DNA of 6,864 bases from Clostridia bacterium (lineage in GTDB: Bacteria; Bacillota_A; Clostridia; Peptostreptococcales; JAAYPU01), in assembly GCA_022360735.1 (NCBI GenBank), contig JAKSCF010000175.1, positions 1 through 6,864 of the forward strand. The letters are read 5' to 3'. The notes beneath the pieces are model-generated. The model saw only the letters and a program-made list of their open reading frames with translations, ran no database searches and was not told where the DNA came from. The translations under genes and the position numbers were made by a program. How positions within the stretch are numbered: position 1 is the stretch's first letter; every line of letters starts with the position of its first letter. Positions 1 through 5,268 of the stretch are shown here, one piece after another.

Positions 1-215
1 AACTTTAATATGGCTTCGGCTATCATAAATCCATCAATTTCAGGCATTGAAATATCTAAAAAAACCACGTCTACATCGGTTATTAGAATGGTTTCCAAAG
101 CTTTTCTCGGGTCGGTAAAAGCACCTATAACATGAATGTCCTCATAAGCACTCAGTATAAACTTAAGCTCATCTAGGGCGACTTTTTCATCGTCTACAAT
201 CATTATCCTAATCAT
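1..215 (-). CDS. Response regulator, N-terminal receiver domain (partial, LytR/LytT-type partner)
   Basis: This is the first 71 codons of a two-component response regulator; the rest lies beyond the left edge. The protein begins MIRIMIVDDEK and shows the receiver signature: the acidic pair D8-D9, and the probable phosphoacceptor D54 in FLDISMPEIDGF. The conserved T/S and K of the receiver and the output domain are not in the window. The ATG is at 213-215, preceded by a perfect AGGAGG (plus-strand 224-229) eight bases upstream, inside the 3' end of the kinase gene. Only three bases separate the kinase stop from this start, so the two are almost certainly co-transcribed and probably translationally coupled. 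LytS-type kinases usually pair with a regulator carrying a LytTR DNA-binding domain. That domain is inferred from the partner, not seen. The receiver assignment is very secure; the output family is not. Confidence 0.93.
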   Translation of the reverse strand, partial: MIRIMIVDDEKVALDELKFILSAYEDIHVIGAFTDPRKALETILITDVDVVFLDISMPEIDGFMIAEAILK

Positions 216-218
216 GGA

Positions 219-1916
219 TCAATCCTCCTGTTTGGGTATAGTAATGGTAACAGATGTACCCTTTCCTAACGCACTCTGGATATCTAAAGAAGTGCCGTAT
301 ATACTCATCAGTCTATCGTTTACATTATTAATCCCGATACCGTGCTCTTTACAATCTTTATCATATAGACTATTAAGCTGCTTATTTGTCATGCCCAGTC
401 CATTATCAGATATTTTTATTATGACATATTTAGAACCTTCTTTAGCCTCTATAGTCAATACGCCTTCCGAATTGGCGGGCATCAAACCATGCTTGAGCGC
501 ATTTTCTACAATTGGTTGAAGAATCATAGGGGGTACCATACATTGAATATTGCTGTCAATATGATAGATAACCTTTAATCTTTCTGAAAACCGAGCTTCT
601 TCAATTGAAAGATAGCTTTCGATGTGTTCAAACTCTTGATTAAGGGGGATAAAAGATTCATTGGTCTTAAAGCTTGTCCGTAAATAGTGGCTTAATTTCA
701 ATAACAAATCTCTTGCCTTTAGAGCGTCGGTTCTACAAAAGCCTATAATGGTATTTAAAGCGTTAAATAAAAAATGGGGTTGGATTTGAGCCTGAAGCAT
801 TCTTAATTCAGTCTTTACCAACAGTTCTTCTTGATAAGTAATCTTACTTAATTCCAACTGGGTGGAAAACAAGTGGCCCAGTCCTTTCGTAAGCTCAATA
901 TCGGAAGAGGTAATACTGTTTTCAGTGGTTTTATATAGCTTCAAGGTGCCCGCTACTTGATCGTTCATATTAAGAGGGACAATAATAGCAGACTTCAAAA
1001 CACATGATTTTTCACCACACTCAATTTCTGATTTTTCTTGTGCAATGATATATTGATTGGATTTAATGACCTTCCGTGTGATCTCGGTATTGATGGGATT
1101 ACCTGCTTTATGATGGTCGCTGCCTTCTCCTATAAAGGCTAATACGATTTTAGTATCTGAAAAAGAAACCGCACTAAAATTGGTTGTTTCATAAATGATT
1201 TGGGCAGCATCTTTGGCAGATTGTTCATTCAATCCTTGCCTTAAAATAGGCAGGGTTTTAGTAGCAATATTTAAGGCTAACTGAGCTTTCACTGCAGCAG
1301 CTCTTTCATTTTCCTCGAATATTTGTTGGATGAGTAATAAAAAGACACCTGTTCCGAAAGAATTGATAAATGCCATAGGAAAAAAAATGATTTTTACCAG
1401 AAGCAAGGCCTGGTCAAAGGGTTTAGAGATTAATAAAATGATAACCATTTGGATGGCCTCGATAATGACAGTAAGACCAATCCCATAAATCCATTTGTGA
1501 GGTTTATTATCAATGTACTTTTTGGCGTATCCTGCAATAATACCTCCAATAATAGTCGATATACCACAGGCCAAAGCTGTAAACCTTCCCATGGGTATAA
1601 GGATTCTGTGAATACCTGCAATAAGACCTGCCGTTGTTCCAATCAAAGGACCTCCAAATAATCCGGCAACAATAACGCCGATAGATCTTGAATTTGCAAT
1701 AGCATCATAGATATGGATTCCCGAATAAGTTCCAATAATCCCTAAACCGCCAAATACGACAGAAAAAGTTATTTTGTCTTTAACCGACATTTCAGATTTA
1801 AGTAAATACCTTTTAATGATTGTAGAACGAGATAATAAAAAAGCTATTAAAATAATAATACCCAGCTTATTAAATAAACTCCTGGATAATTCTAATAATA
1901 CAGATAGTTCAAACAT
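219..1916 (-). CDS. LytS-type sensor histidine kinase (5TMR_LYT - GAF - HisKA_LytS - HATPase)
   Basis: A membrane sensor kinase of 565 residues that should autophosphorylate on histidine and pass the phosphate to the adjacent regulator. Residues about 10-200 hold roughly six hydrophobic segments with the glycine-rich pattern of the 5TM LytS receptor module (for example GGLGIIGTYSGIHIYDAIANS and GLFGGPLIGTTAGLIAGIHR). A GAF-like domain spans about 210-355 and contains CGEKSC (C300, C305) followed by a hydrophobic strand. The LytS-type phosphoacceptor box QIQPHFLFNALNTI gives H381. The ATPase domain shows the N box PIVENALKHGL (N472), the G1 box DNGLGM (from D504) and GIGINNVNDRL (526-536). The length is typical of LytS. 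The ATG at 1914-1916 has GGAG seven bases upstream. Family members sense cell-wall or membrane state, or pyruvate (Bacillus LytS, E. coli BtsS); the signal here cannot be read. The gene symbol is left blank because orthology is untested. Confidence 0.95.
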   Translation of the reverse strand: MFELSVLLELSRSLFNKLGIIILIAFLLSRSTIIKRYLLKSEMSVKDKITFSVVFGGLGIIGTYSGIHIYDAIANSRSIGVIVAGLFGGPLIGTTAGLIAGIHRILIPMGRFTALACGISTIIGGIIAGYAKKYIDNKPHKWIYGIGLTVIIEAIQMVIILLISKPFDQALLLVKIIFFPMAFINSFGTGVFLLLIQQIFEENERAAAVKAQLALNIATKTLPILRQGLNEQSAKDAAQIIYETTNFSAVSFSDTKIVLAFIGEGSDHHKAGNPINTEITRKVIKSNQYIIAQEKSEIECGEKSCVLKSAIIVPLNMNDQVAGTLKLYKTTENSITSSDIELTKGLGHLFSTQLELSKITYQEELLVKTELRMLQAQIQPHFLFNALNTIIGFCRTDALKARDLLLKLSHYLRTSFKTNESFIPLNQEFEHIESYLSIEEARFSERLKVIYHIDSNIQCMVPPMILQPIVENALKHGLMPANSEGVLTIEAKEGSKYVIIKISDNGLGMTNKQLNSLYDKDCKEHGIGINNVNDRLMSIYGTSLDIQSALGKGTSVTITIPKQED

Positions 1917-1945
1917 ATTCTTTCTCCAATATTTTTTATAGTAAT

Positions 1946-1974
1946 ATTATATCAAAAGGTCACAAAAGTATAAA
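1946..1974 (-). promoter_or_regulatory. Probable sigma-A promoter of the kinase/regulator operon
   Basis: Read on the minus strand, a perfect -10 TATAAT (plus 1946-1951) lies 17 bases downstream of a weaker -35, TTTATA (plus 1969-1974, four of six consensus bases). Transcription would start near 1939, giving a leader of about 20-25 bases that still includes the GGAG site before the ATG. The -10 and the spacing are good; the -35 is mediocre, as is common for regulated promoters. Confidence 0.55.
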
Positions 1975-2000
1975 TAAATTGATTCATTATGGATTTTGCA

Positions 2001-2021
2001 TTGGAATCATGGGCATTCCAA
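2001..2021. repeat. Inverted repeat TTGGAAT-N7-ATTCCAA, possible operator
   Basis: Perfect 7-bp arms, TTGGAAT (2001-2007) and ATTCCAA (2015-2021), flank a 7-base spacer. The centre-to-centre distance of the half-sites is 14 bases. It sits just upstream of the plus-strand -35 candidate at 2027 and about 27 bases upstream of the kinase promoter -35, where a regulator of either gene could bind. A related pair, TGGAAT-N5-ATTCCA, occurs at 3667-3683 before the DUF2680-like gene. The bound protein, if any, is unknown. Confidence 0.35.
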
Positions 2022-2026
2022 CTACA

Positions 2027-2056
2027 TGGACAAAGAAACAAGAACCACAGCATAAT
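2027..2056 (+). promoter_or_regulatory. Candidate plus-strand promoter for a leader RNA / YibE/F gene
   Basis: A -35 TGGACA (2027-2032, five of six consensus bases) and a -10 CATAAT (2051-2056, five of six) are separated by 18 bases. The predicted start is near 2063, just before the first copy of the repeat at 2070. Transcription from here would give a leader of about 250 bases before the YibE/F start, or an RNA of about 118 bases if it stops at the T-run ending at 2180. No better plus-strand promoter was found closer to the gene. Confidence 0.42.
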
Positions 2057-2069
2057 TTGAATCATTTAG

Positions 2070-2175
2070 AACTATGAAAAGTTCAGGTTATCGAAAAAGT
2101 ACTAGAAAAATGAATGCATAAACGAATATTTATACGCCTGTATTTATTTTTCGATAGTCTCAACTATGAAAAGTT
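2070..2175. repeat. 78-bp unit with imperfect terminal inverted repeats, flanked by 14-bp direct repeats
   Basis: AACTATGAAAAGTT occurs exactly twice, at 2070-2083 and 2162-2175. The 78 bases between the copies begin with CAGGTTATCGAAAAA (2084-2098) and end with its imperfect inverse (2147-2161), matching at 12 of 15 positions, 10 of them contiguous. Direct repeat, inverted repeat, inverted repeat and direct repeat therefore abut with no gap. This is the geometry of a tiny insertion with a target duplication, although 14 bp is long for a duplication and 78 bp is short for a MITE. The same symmetry also follows from competing RNA pairings. Confidence 0.6.
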
Positions 2176-2180
2176 TTTTT
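2147..2180 (+). terminator. Possible intrinsic terminator in the YibE/F upstream region
   Basis: The arm TTTTC-(G)-ATAGT (2148-2158, one bulged G) pairs with ACTATGAAAA (2163-2172) across the loop CTCA, and seven T follow (2174-2180). On the opposite strand no T-run follows the hairpin, so it would act only on plus-strand transcription. No plus-strand gene lies upstream in the window, so it would end a leader or small RNA. The stem has only two G-C pairs, which limits confidence. Confidence 0.42.
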
Positions 2181-2311
2181 ATTAATGCACAATCTTGAAT
2201 CCATGGTGTAATATTTTCTTTCCACATGAATACATTTTAAAAGAGCATGAGAGGTCTTAGCTGAAATATAAAAATGAATTTTACTTTAGAAAAATGTGTG
2301 GAGGATACCTT

Positions 2312-3409
2312 ATGATTAAAAAAATACTTATTGGGTTTTTAGTTATGATTGCACTCATTATTTTGGTTGACTTTGTATTGGATTTTAAATACACCGGTGT
2401 CGAAATCGGAAATATGAAAACCATAGAAAAAGGTAAAGTAATAGAAAAACTGCTTGACAACGATGAGGAATATTTAAAAATAGAAATATTAACAGGGACA
2501 TATAAAAACAAATATTGTATAATTGAAAACATTTACCATGATAGTGATCATTACAATATGCTCTATCAAATCAACGATAAAGTACTCCTAACGATAGATG
2601 CATCTCAAAGTATAGAAAAGCCGGATATTGAACTCTCAGGGTTTGCAAGAGATAAATATGAACTATATTTAGTGATTATTTTTCTTTTATTATTGGTATT
2701 AATTGGGAAAAAACAAGGCGCAAAATCTGCTATCAGTTTGATCCTTACCATCATCATTATTATAAAATTTATGCTGCCGCTCATTTTAAAAGGCTATAGT
2801 CCTATTCTTGCAGCCATTATATCATGTATTATTGTAACGGTTCTGACATTATTCATTATCTTAGGGGTAAGTTCTAAATCCATAGCCACTATCATAGGAA
2901 CTAGTTTTGGGGTTATAGCAGCAGGGGTACTGGCCTATATTATCGGAGATTTATCCCACTATTCCGGTCTTAGCAGCCATGAAGCGACTTCTTTGATGTT
3001 CGTTGAACATGAGAAAGCATTTGATTTTACAGGAATACTATTCGCAGGTATTATTATAGGAACCCTTGGAGCAGTTATGGATGTCAGTATGTCCATTGCA
3101 TCTTCAATGAATGAGATTAAAGAAAACAATCCGGATACCGATATGATGAATCTGGTAAAGTCCGGAATGAATATAGGCAAGGATATAATGGGGACTATGA
3201 CGAATACATTGATTCTTGCTTATACAGGGACTTCCATTCCATTGTTGTTGTTTCTGATAGCTAAGAATACCCCTTTAATTATTATATTAAATACTGAACT
3301 CATCTCAACTGAAATAATAAGAGCATTATCAGGCAGTATAGGGTTAATACTTTCTATTCCGGCAACCTCTGTGGCAGCAGGCTTATTGTTAGAAAAAAAG
3401 AGCCGTTGA
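2312..3409 (+). CDS. YibE/F family multi-pass membrane protein
   Basis: A 365-residue integral membrane protein of the YibE/F-like family, whose biochemical role is not established. Residues 4-24 form an N-terminal membrane anchor. Residues about 30-112 form a mostly polar, strand-rich domain likely outside the membrane (LTGTYKNKYCIIEN, then YQINDKVLLTID). About seven further hydrophobic segments follow (roughly 117-132, 138-157, 163-185, 190-213, 238-258, 295-318, 338-362). The family signature is GAVMDVSMSIASSMNEI at 253-269, with polar and acidic residues inside a membrane region, hinting at transport or a membrane active site. The start at 2312 is preferred over the in-frame ATG at 2294 because GGAGG (2300-2304) lies seven bases before it and the hydrophobic anchor then follows MIKK directly. 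A probable terminator follows at 3434. It appears monocistronic, with a long structured upstream region. Confidence 0.9.
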   Translation: MIKKILIGFLVMIALIILVDFVLDFKYTGVEIGNMKTIEKGKVIEKLLDNDEEYLKIEILTGTYKNKYCIIENIYHDSDHYNMLYQINDKVLLTIDASQSIEKPDIELSGFARDKYELYLVIIFLLLLVLIGKKQGAKSAISLILTIIIIIKFMLPLILKGYSPILAAIISCIIVTVLTLFIILGVSSKSIATIIGTSFGVIAAGVLAYIIGDLSHYSGLSSHEATSLMFVEHEKAFDFTGILFAGIIIGTLGAVMDVSMSIASSMNEIKENNPDTDMMNLVKSGMNIGKDIMGTMTNTLILAYTGTSIPLLLFLIAKNTPLIIILNTELISTEIIRALSGSIGLILSIPATSVAAGLLLEKKSR

Positions 3410-3433
3410 TAAAATATTACATGAACTTGGAAT

Positions 3434-3472
3434 AATCGACAAGCCTTTTTAGTGATTGTTTTGTCGATTTTT
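3434..3472 (+). terminator. Probable rho-independent terminator of the YibE/F gene
   Basis: Perfect 9-bp arms AATCGACAA (3434-3442) and TTGTCGATT (3461-3469) surround an 18-base loop, and the T-run spans 3468-3472. It begins about 25 bases after the YibE/F stop codon. The large loop and short T-run make it weaker than the terminator at 4270, so some readthrough towards the DUF2680-like gene is possible. Confidence 0.55.
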
Positions 3473-3650
3473 GAAGCTTTTAATGATTGAAAAATCAATG
3501 AGATGAATAAGATTTTTATATTGTCTGCATATTCTGGTTTACAGTGAATGAAAGGGCATTCTAAGAAGATGGTATAAAAAGATGTATAGGACAAAGTCAA
3601 TTATTATAGCATCATAACATAAGAAAGACGTTATTGAAAATTCAATCTGT

Positions 3651-3699
3651 TCAGTTGTTCCAACAGTGGAATAACTGATTCCAATTTAGTATCTCCTTT
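3651..3699 (+). promoter_or_regulatory. Structured leader element: hairpin plus anti-Shine-Dalgarno segment
   Basis: TCAGTTGTTCCA (3651-3662) pairs with TGGAATAACTGA (3667-3678): 12 bp including one G-U, with loop ACAG. TGGAAT (3667-3672) can instead pair with ATTCCA (3678-3683), so the two hairpins exclude each other. Downstream, AGTATCTCCTTT (3688-3699) is complementary over 12 positions (one G-U) to AAAGGAGATGCT (3861-3872), the ribosome binding site of the DUF2680-like gene. If one RNA carries both, ribosome access could be blocked. This needs transcription starting upstream of 3651; a start after TATAAT at 3829 would exclude the element. Confidence 0.4.
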
Positions 3700-3828
3700 A
3701 TTTTAATGCACTCAGAAATACTATACCCCAAGGAATTTATAAATTCAATAGCAAAAAATAAATGTAGCAATATAGTATTGTTCCTATTTATAACAATAGA
3801 TAGTCACAAATCTGCCATAATCCATTCG

Positions 3829-3834
3829 TATAAT
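3829..3834 (+). promoter_or_regulatory. Possible -10 box for the DUF2680-like gene
   Basis: A perfect TATAAT that would place the transcript start near 3841, giving a leader of about 36 bases that retains the AAAGGAG site (3861-3867). The bases at the expected -35 position (ACAAAT, 3806-3811) do not resemble the consensus, so an activator or another promoter may be needed. Confidence 0.33.
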
Positions 3835-3876
3835 AAACCTATCCAAAAAGAAATTCTAAAAAAGGAGATGCTTAAA

Positions 3877-4248
3877 ATGGTAAAAAAGAAAATTATAACG
3901 TTAACACTGGGGGCGGTGTTAGTCTTAGGTAGTATTGGAGTGGCTTTTGCAGCAGACGCAGATACGGAGACAACTAATACTACTTTTGGAAGAGGAAACG
4001 GTAGGATGCTGTGCGCTTCTGATCTTACTGTGGAAGAATTGTTGGAACAAAAAATAGATTCAATCCATCAGATGGTATCTGATGGAAAAATCACAGAAGA
4101 ACAAGGTGAAGCATTTAAGACATTAATTACAGAAAGAATGGCTAATTGTACTGTTCCGGGAGAAAACAGAGGCAGCAATGAACGATTAGGCATTGGTTTT
4201 GGTAAAGGCAGAGGCAATGGCCGAGGGTTTAGAGGAATAGCACAATAA
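3877..4248 (+). CDS. Small secreted protein, DUF2680-like
   Basis: A 123-residue exported protein. The first 25 residues form a classical Sec signal peptide: MVKKK, a hydrophobic core (IITLTLGAVLVLGSIGV), then AFA before ADADTE, with cleavage expected after A25. The mature part starts with an acidic/threonine stretch and FGRGNGR, then a helical core (LTVEELLEQKIDSIHQMV, then GKITEEQGEAFKTLITERM) with the phrase ITEEQ seen in DUF2680-like proteins. Two cysteines, C46 and C91, bracket the core. The tail is Gly/Arg-rich (GFGKGRGNGRGFRG). The function of this family is unknown. The start at 3877 is chosen because GGAG (3864-3867) is nine bases upstream and the signal peptide begins there; the ATG at 3868 abuts the GGAG, and the ATG at 3706 has no site. 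A strong terminator follows immediately, so it is probably a single-gene unit, perhaps regulated through its leader. Confidence 0.82.
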   Translation: MVKKKIITLTLGAVLVLGSIGVAFAADADTETTNTTFGRGNGRMLCASDLTVEELLEQKIDSIHQMVSDGKITEEQGEAFKTLITERMANCTVPGENRGSNERLGIGFGKGRGNGRGFRGIAQ

Positions 4249-4269
4249 CTAATATATTAAAGCTGATAG

Positions 4270-4302
4270 AAAGAGTAGATCGTATGGGTCTACTCTTTTT
4301 TT
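4270..4302 (+). terminator. Strong rho-independent terminator after the DUF2680-like gene
   Basis: AAAGAGTAGA (4270-4279) pairs perfectly with TCTACTCTTT (4289-4298). The stem can extend by a T-G and a C-G pair into the loop, and an uninterrupted T-run covers 4296-4302. It lies about 20 bases after the stop codon. It separates this gene from the exonuclease gene, which should therefore have its own promoter. Confidence 0.93.
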
Positions 4303-4421
4303 AAAAAGAATAATCTACTTATATATGCGAAAAATAACAATTATCTTAATGAGTGTTTATTTTAGCCTTAATTCTTCTAAAGGAAGTTTTTTACATAAAT
4401 GATGAATAGGGGATCGAATTA

Positions 4422-5186
4422 ATGGATTATATTATATTTGACTTAGAATTTAATCAACCTTCAGGTAAGAAAAATAAAAAAGAAGATAGTACATATCAAA
4501 AATGTCCTCTTGAAATCATTCAAATAGGGGCGGTAAAAATGGATGCATCTCATAAGTCCCTTTCGACTTTTGATGCTTTAGTTCAGCCATCCATTTATAA
4601 AGAAGTACACCCCTTTATAGAAAAAATTACAAACATTACAACCCATCAACTTCTTGATGCCGCCCCTTTTTTAAAAGTATTTAAAGATTTGGTGACATTT
4701 ATAGAGAGCAAAGATAATATTTTATGCGTGTGGGGCATGGCGGATATAACAGAATTGTTCAGAAATGTATCATTCCATAAACTCAACAATCATCTTATTC
4801 CCAGACGATATATTAATCTTCAAGACTATGTCTCAAAACATTTTCGTACCCCTCGTGGTAAAAATATCGGCCTGCAAACGGCTATCAAATTAATGAATAT
4901 CTCACAGGACAAACCGCTTCACGATGCATTTAACGATGCATACTATACAGCAGAAATATTTAAAAAGATCAGTGCCGAATCCATTACACCTCAAACCTAT
5001 GATCCAAACCAAGCTGATATTCCTAACAAATCCAGGACAAGACGTCCTAAAAAAATATTTGATGCTGAAGGATTGGTAAAACAATTTGAAAAAATGTACA
5101 AAAGGGAAATGGCCCAAGAGGAAATATCAATCATTTTATTGGCTTACAAGATGGGACAAACCCATCAGTTTCAGAAAGAAATTTAA
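4422..5186 (+). CDS. DEDDh-family 3'-5' exonuclease (KapD/ERI-1-like)
   Basis: A 254-residue cytoplasmic protein with an RNase T/DnaQ-type DEDDh exonuclease fold, expected to remove nucleotides from 3' ends of RNA or DNA using two metal ions. All five catalytic positions are visible: D7 and E9 in IIFDLEFN (Exo I), D108 in VWGMADITEL (Exo II), and H167 with D172 in LHDAFNDAYYTAEIF (Exo III). The overall pattern, including IIQIGAVKM and the HP-F--KITNIT segment, is closest to KapD/ERI-1-like enzymes, which in several relatives act on structured RNA. The substrate here is unknown. After about residue 190 there is an extra C-terminal part with a basic patch (SRTRRPKK, 204-211) and a predicted helical tail. 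The ATG follows AGGGGAT by about eight bases. No convincing promoter was found in 4303-4421. Confidence 0.9.
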   Translation: MDYIIFDLEFNQPSGKKNKKEDSTYQKCPLEIIQIGAVKMDASHKSLSTFDALVQPSIYKEVHPFIEKITNITTHQLLDAAPFLKVFKDLVTFIESKDNILCVWGMADITELFRNVSFHKLNNHLIPRRYINLQDYVSKHFRTPRGKNIGLQTAIKLMNISQDKPLHDAFNDAYYTAEIFKKISAESITPQTYDPNQADIPNKSRTRRPKKIFDAEGLVKQFEKMYKREMAQEEISIILLAYKMGQTHQFQKEI

Positions 5187-5197
5187 CAATACAATAA

Positions 5198-5226
5198 TTG
5201 AATAGTTCTTCATATTTTGTTAAAAT
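5198..5226 (+). promoter_or_regulatory. Probable sigma-A promoter of the sigma-54 activator gene
   Basis: TTGAAT (5198-5203) and TAAAAT (5221-5226) are separated by exactly 17 bases. The predicted start near 5233 leaves a leader of about 36 bases that includes GAGGTG (5256-5261), seven bases before the ATG. It begins 12 bases after the exonuclease stop codon, so the activator can be expressed independently of that gene. Confidence 0.62.
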
Positions 5227-5268
5227 ATTATCAAACAGATGTATTATAATAGCACGAGGTGTATATAT

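Larger units (their letters stand above)
2063..2180 (+). ncRNA. Candidate attenuator-like leader or small RNA upstream of the YibE/F gene
   Basis: This putative RNA runs from the predicted start near 2063 to the end of a T-run at 2180. Segment 2147-2158 can form three mutually exclusive pairings: with TATCGAAAAA at 2089-2098 (10 perfect bp); with ACTATGAAAA at 2071-2080; or with the identical ACTATGAAAA at 2163-2172. The third pairing makes a hairpin followed directly by T7. Within the first pairing, a small hairpin is possible at 2116-2137 (ATAAA/TTTAT with a six-base loop). A segment switching between an upstream partner and a terminator arm is the usual layout of attenuators and riboswitches. 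I do not recognise a known riboswitch or T-box core. The stems are AU-rich and individually weak. A mobile-element remnant is the main alternative. Confidence 0.38.
1917..2311. other. Divergent intergenic region between the kinase gene and the YibE/F gene
   Basis: About 395 bases without a convincing protein gene. The kinase promoter candidate lies on its left (minus strand, 1946-1974). Next come a 7-bp inverted repeat (2001-2021), a plus-strand promoter candidate (2027-2056), and a dense array of direct and inverted repeats (2070-2175) ending in a run of seven T (2174-2180). From 2181 to about 2295 the sequence is AT-rich, and I see no clear second promoter; TAATAT at 2209-2214 lacks a good -35. 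The region ends in the strong ribosome binding site GGAGG (2300-2304) of the YibE/F gene. Confidence 0.8.
3410..3876. other. Gene-free stretch between the YibE/F and DUF2680-like genes
   Basis: About 467 bases with no convincing protein gene. It contains a probable terminator (3434-3472), a 12-bp hairpin (3651-3678), an anti-Shine-Dalgarno-like segment (3688-3699), a perfect 14-bp palindrome (3733-3746), and two weak promoter candidates. One of these is an extended -10, TGGTATAAA (3570-3578), and the other is TATAAT (3829-3834); neither has a good -35. The frame of the DUF2680-like gene is open back to 3706, but that extension has no ribosome binding site and does not look like part of the protein. 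Confidence 0.75.

Noticed and set aside
1430..1661. Short open frames on both strands within the kinase gene, and similar ones opposite the other genes
   Set aside because: They lie within well-supported genes, lack ribosome binding sites and resemble no protein family; they are reading-frame shadows.
2294..2311. Alternative upstream ATG of the YibE/F gene at 2294
   Set aside because: The good GGAGG site lies after it (2300-2304) and is correctly spaced for the ATG at 2312.
2274..2315. 13-codon frame (MNFTLEKCVEDTL) whose stop overlaps the YibE/F ATG, a possible leader peptide
   Set aside because: The nearest AGAGG is about 20 bases before its ATG, too far to drive translation. The four-base overlap alone is weak support.
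3631..3684. Minus-strand 17-codon frame starting TTG (MESVIPLLEQLNRLNFQ) behind AAAGGAG at 3694-3700
   Set aside because: Spacing to the TTG is good, and this is an alternative reading of the anti-Shine-Dalgarno segment. But it is very short, lies across a hairpin, and no minus-strand promoter was recognised. Kept only as a caution.
3733..3746. Perfect 14-bp palindrome GAATTTATAAATTC
   Set aside because: Almost entirely A/T, single copy and not clearly placed relative to a promoter; such palindromes arise easily in AT-rich DNA.
3706..3876. N-terminal extension of the secreted-protein frame to an ATG at 3706
   Set aside because: It has no ribosome binding site before 3706, would bury the signal peptide 57 residues inside the protein, and the added residues look like translated non-coding AT-rich DNA.
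5245..5250. TATAAT just before the sigma-54 activator gene as its main -10
   Set aside because: It would start transcription on top of the ribosome binding site and has no -35 at suitable spacing (TTGTTA is 22 bases away). TTGAAT-N17-TAAAAT upstream fits better.
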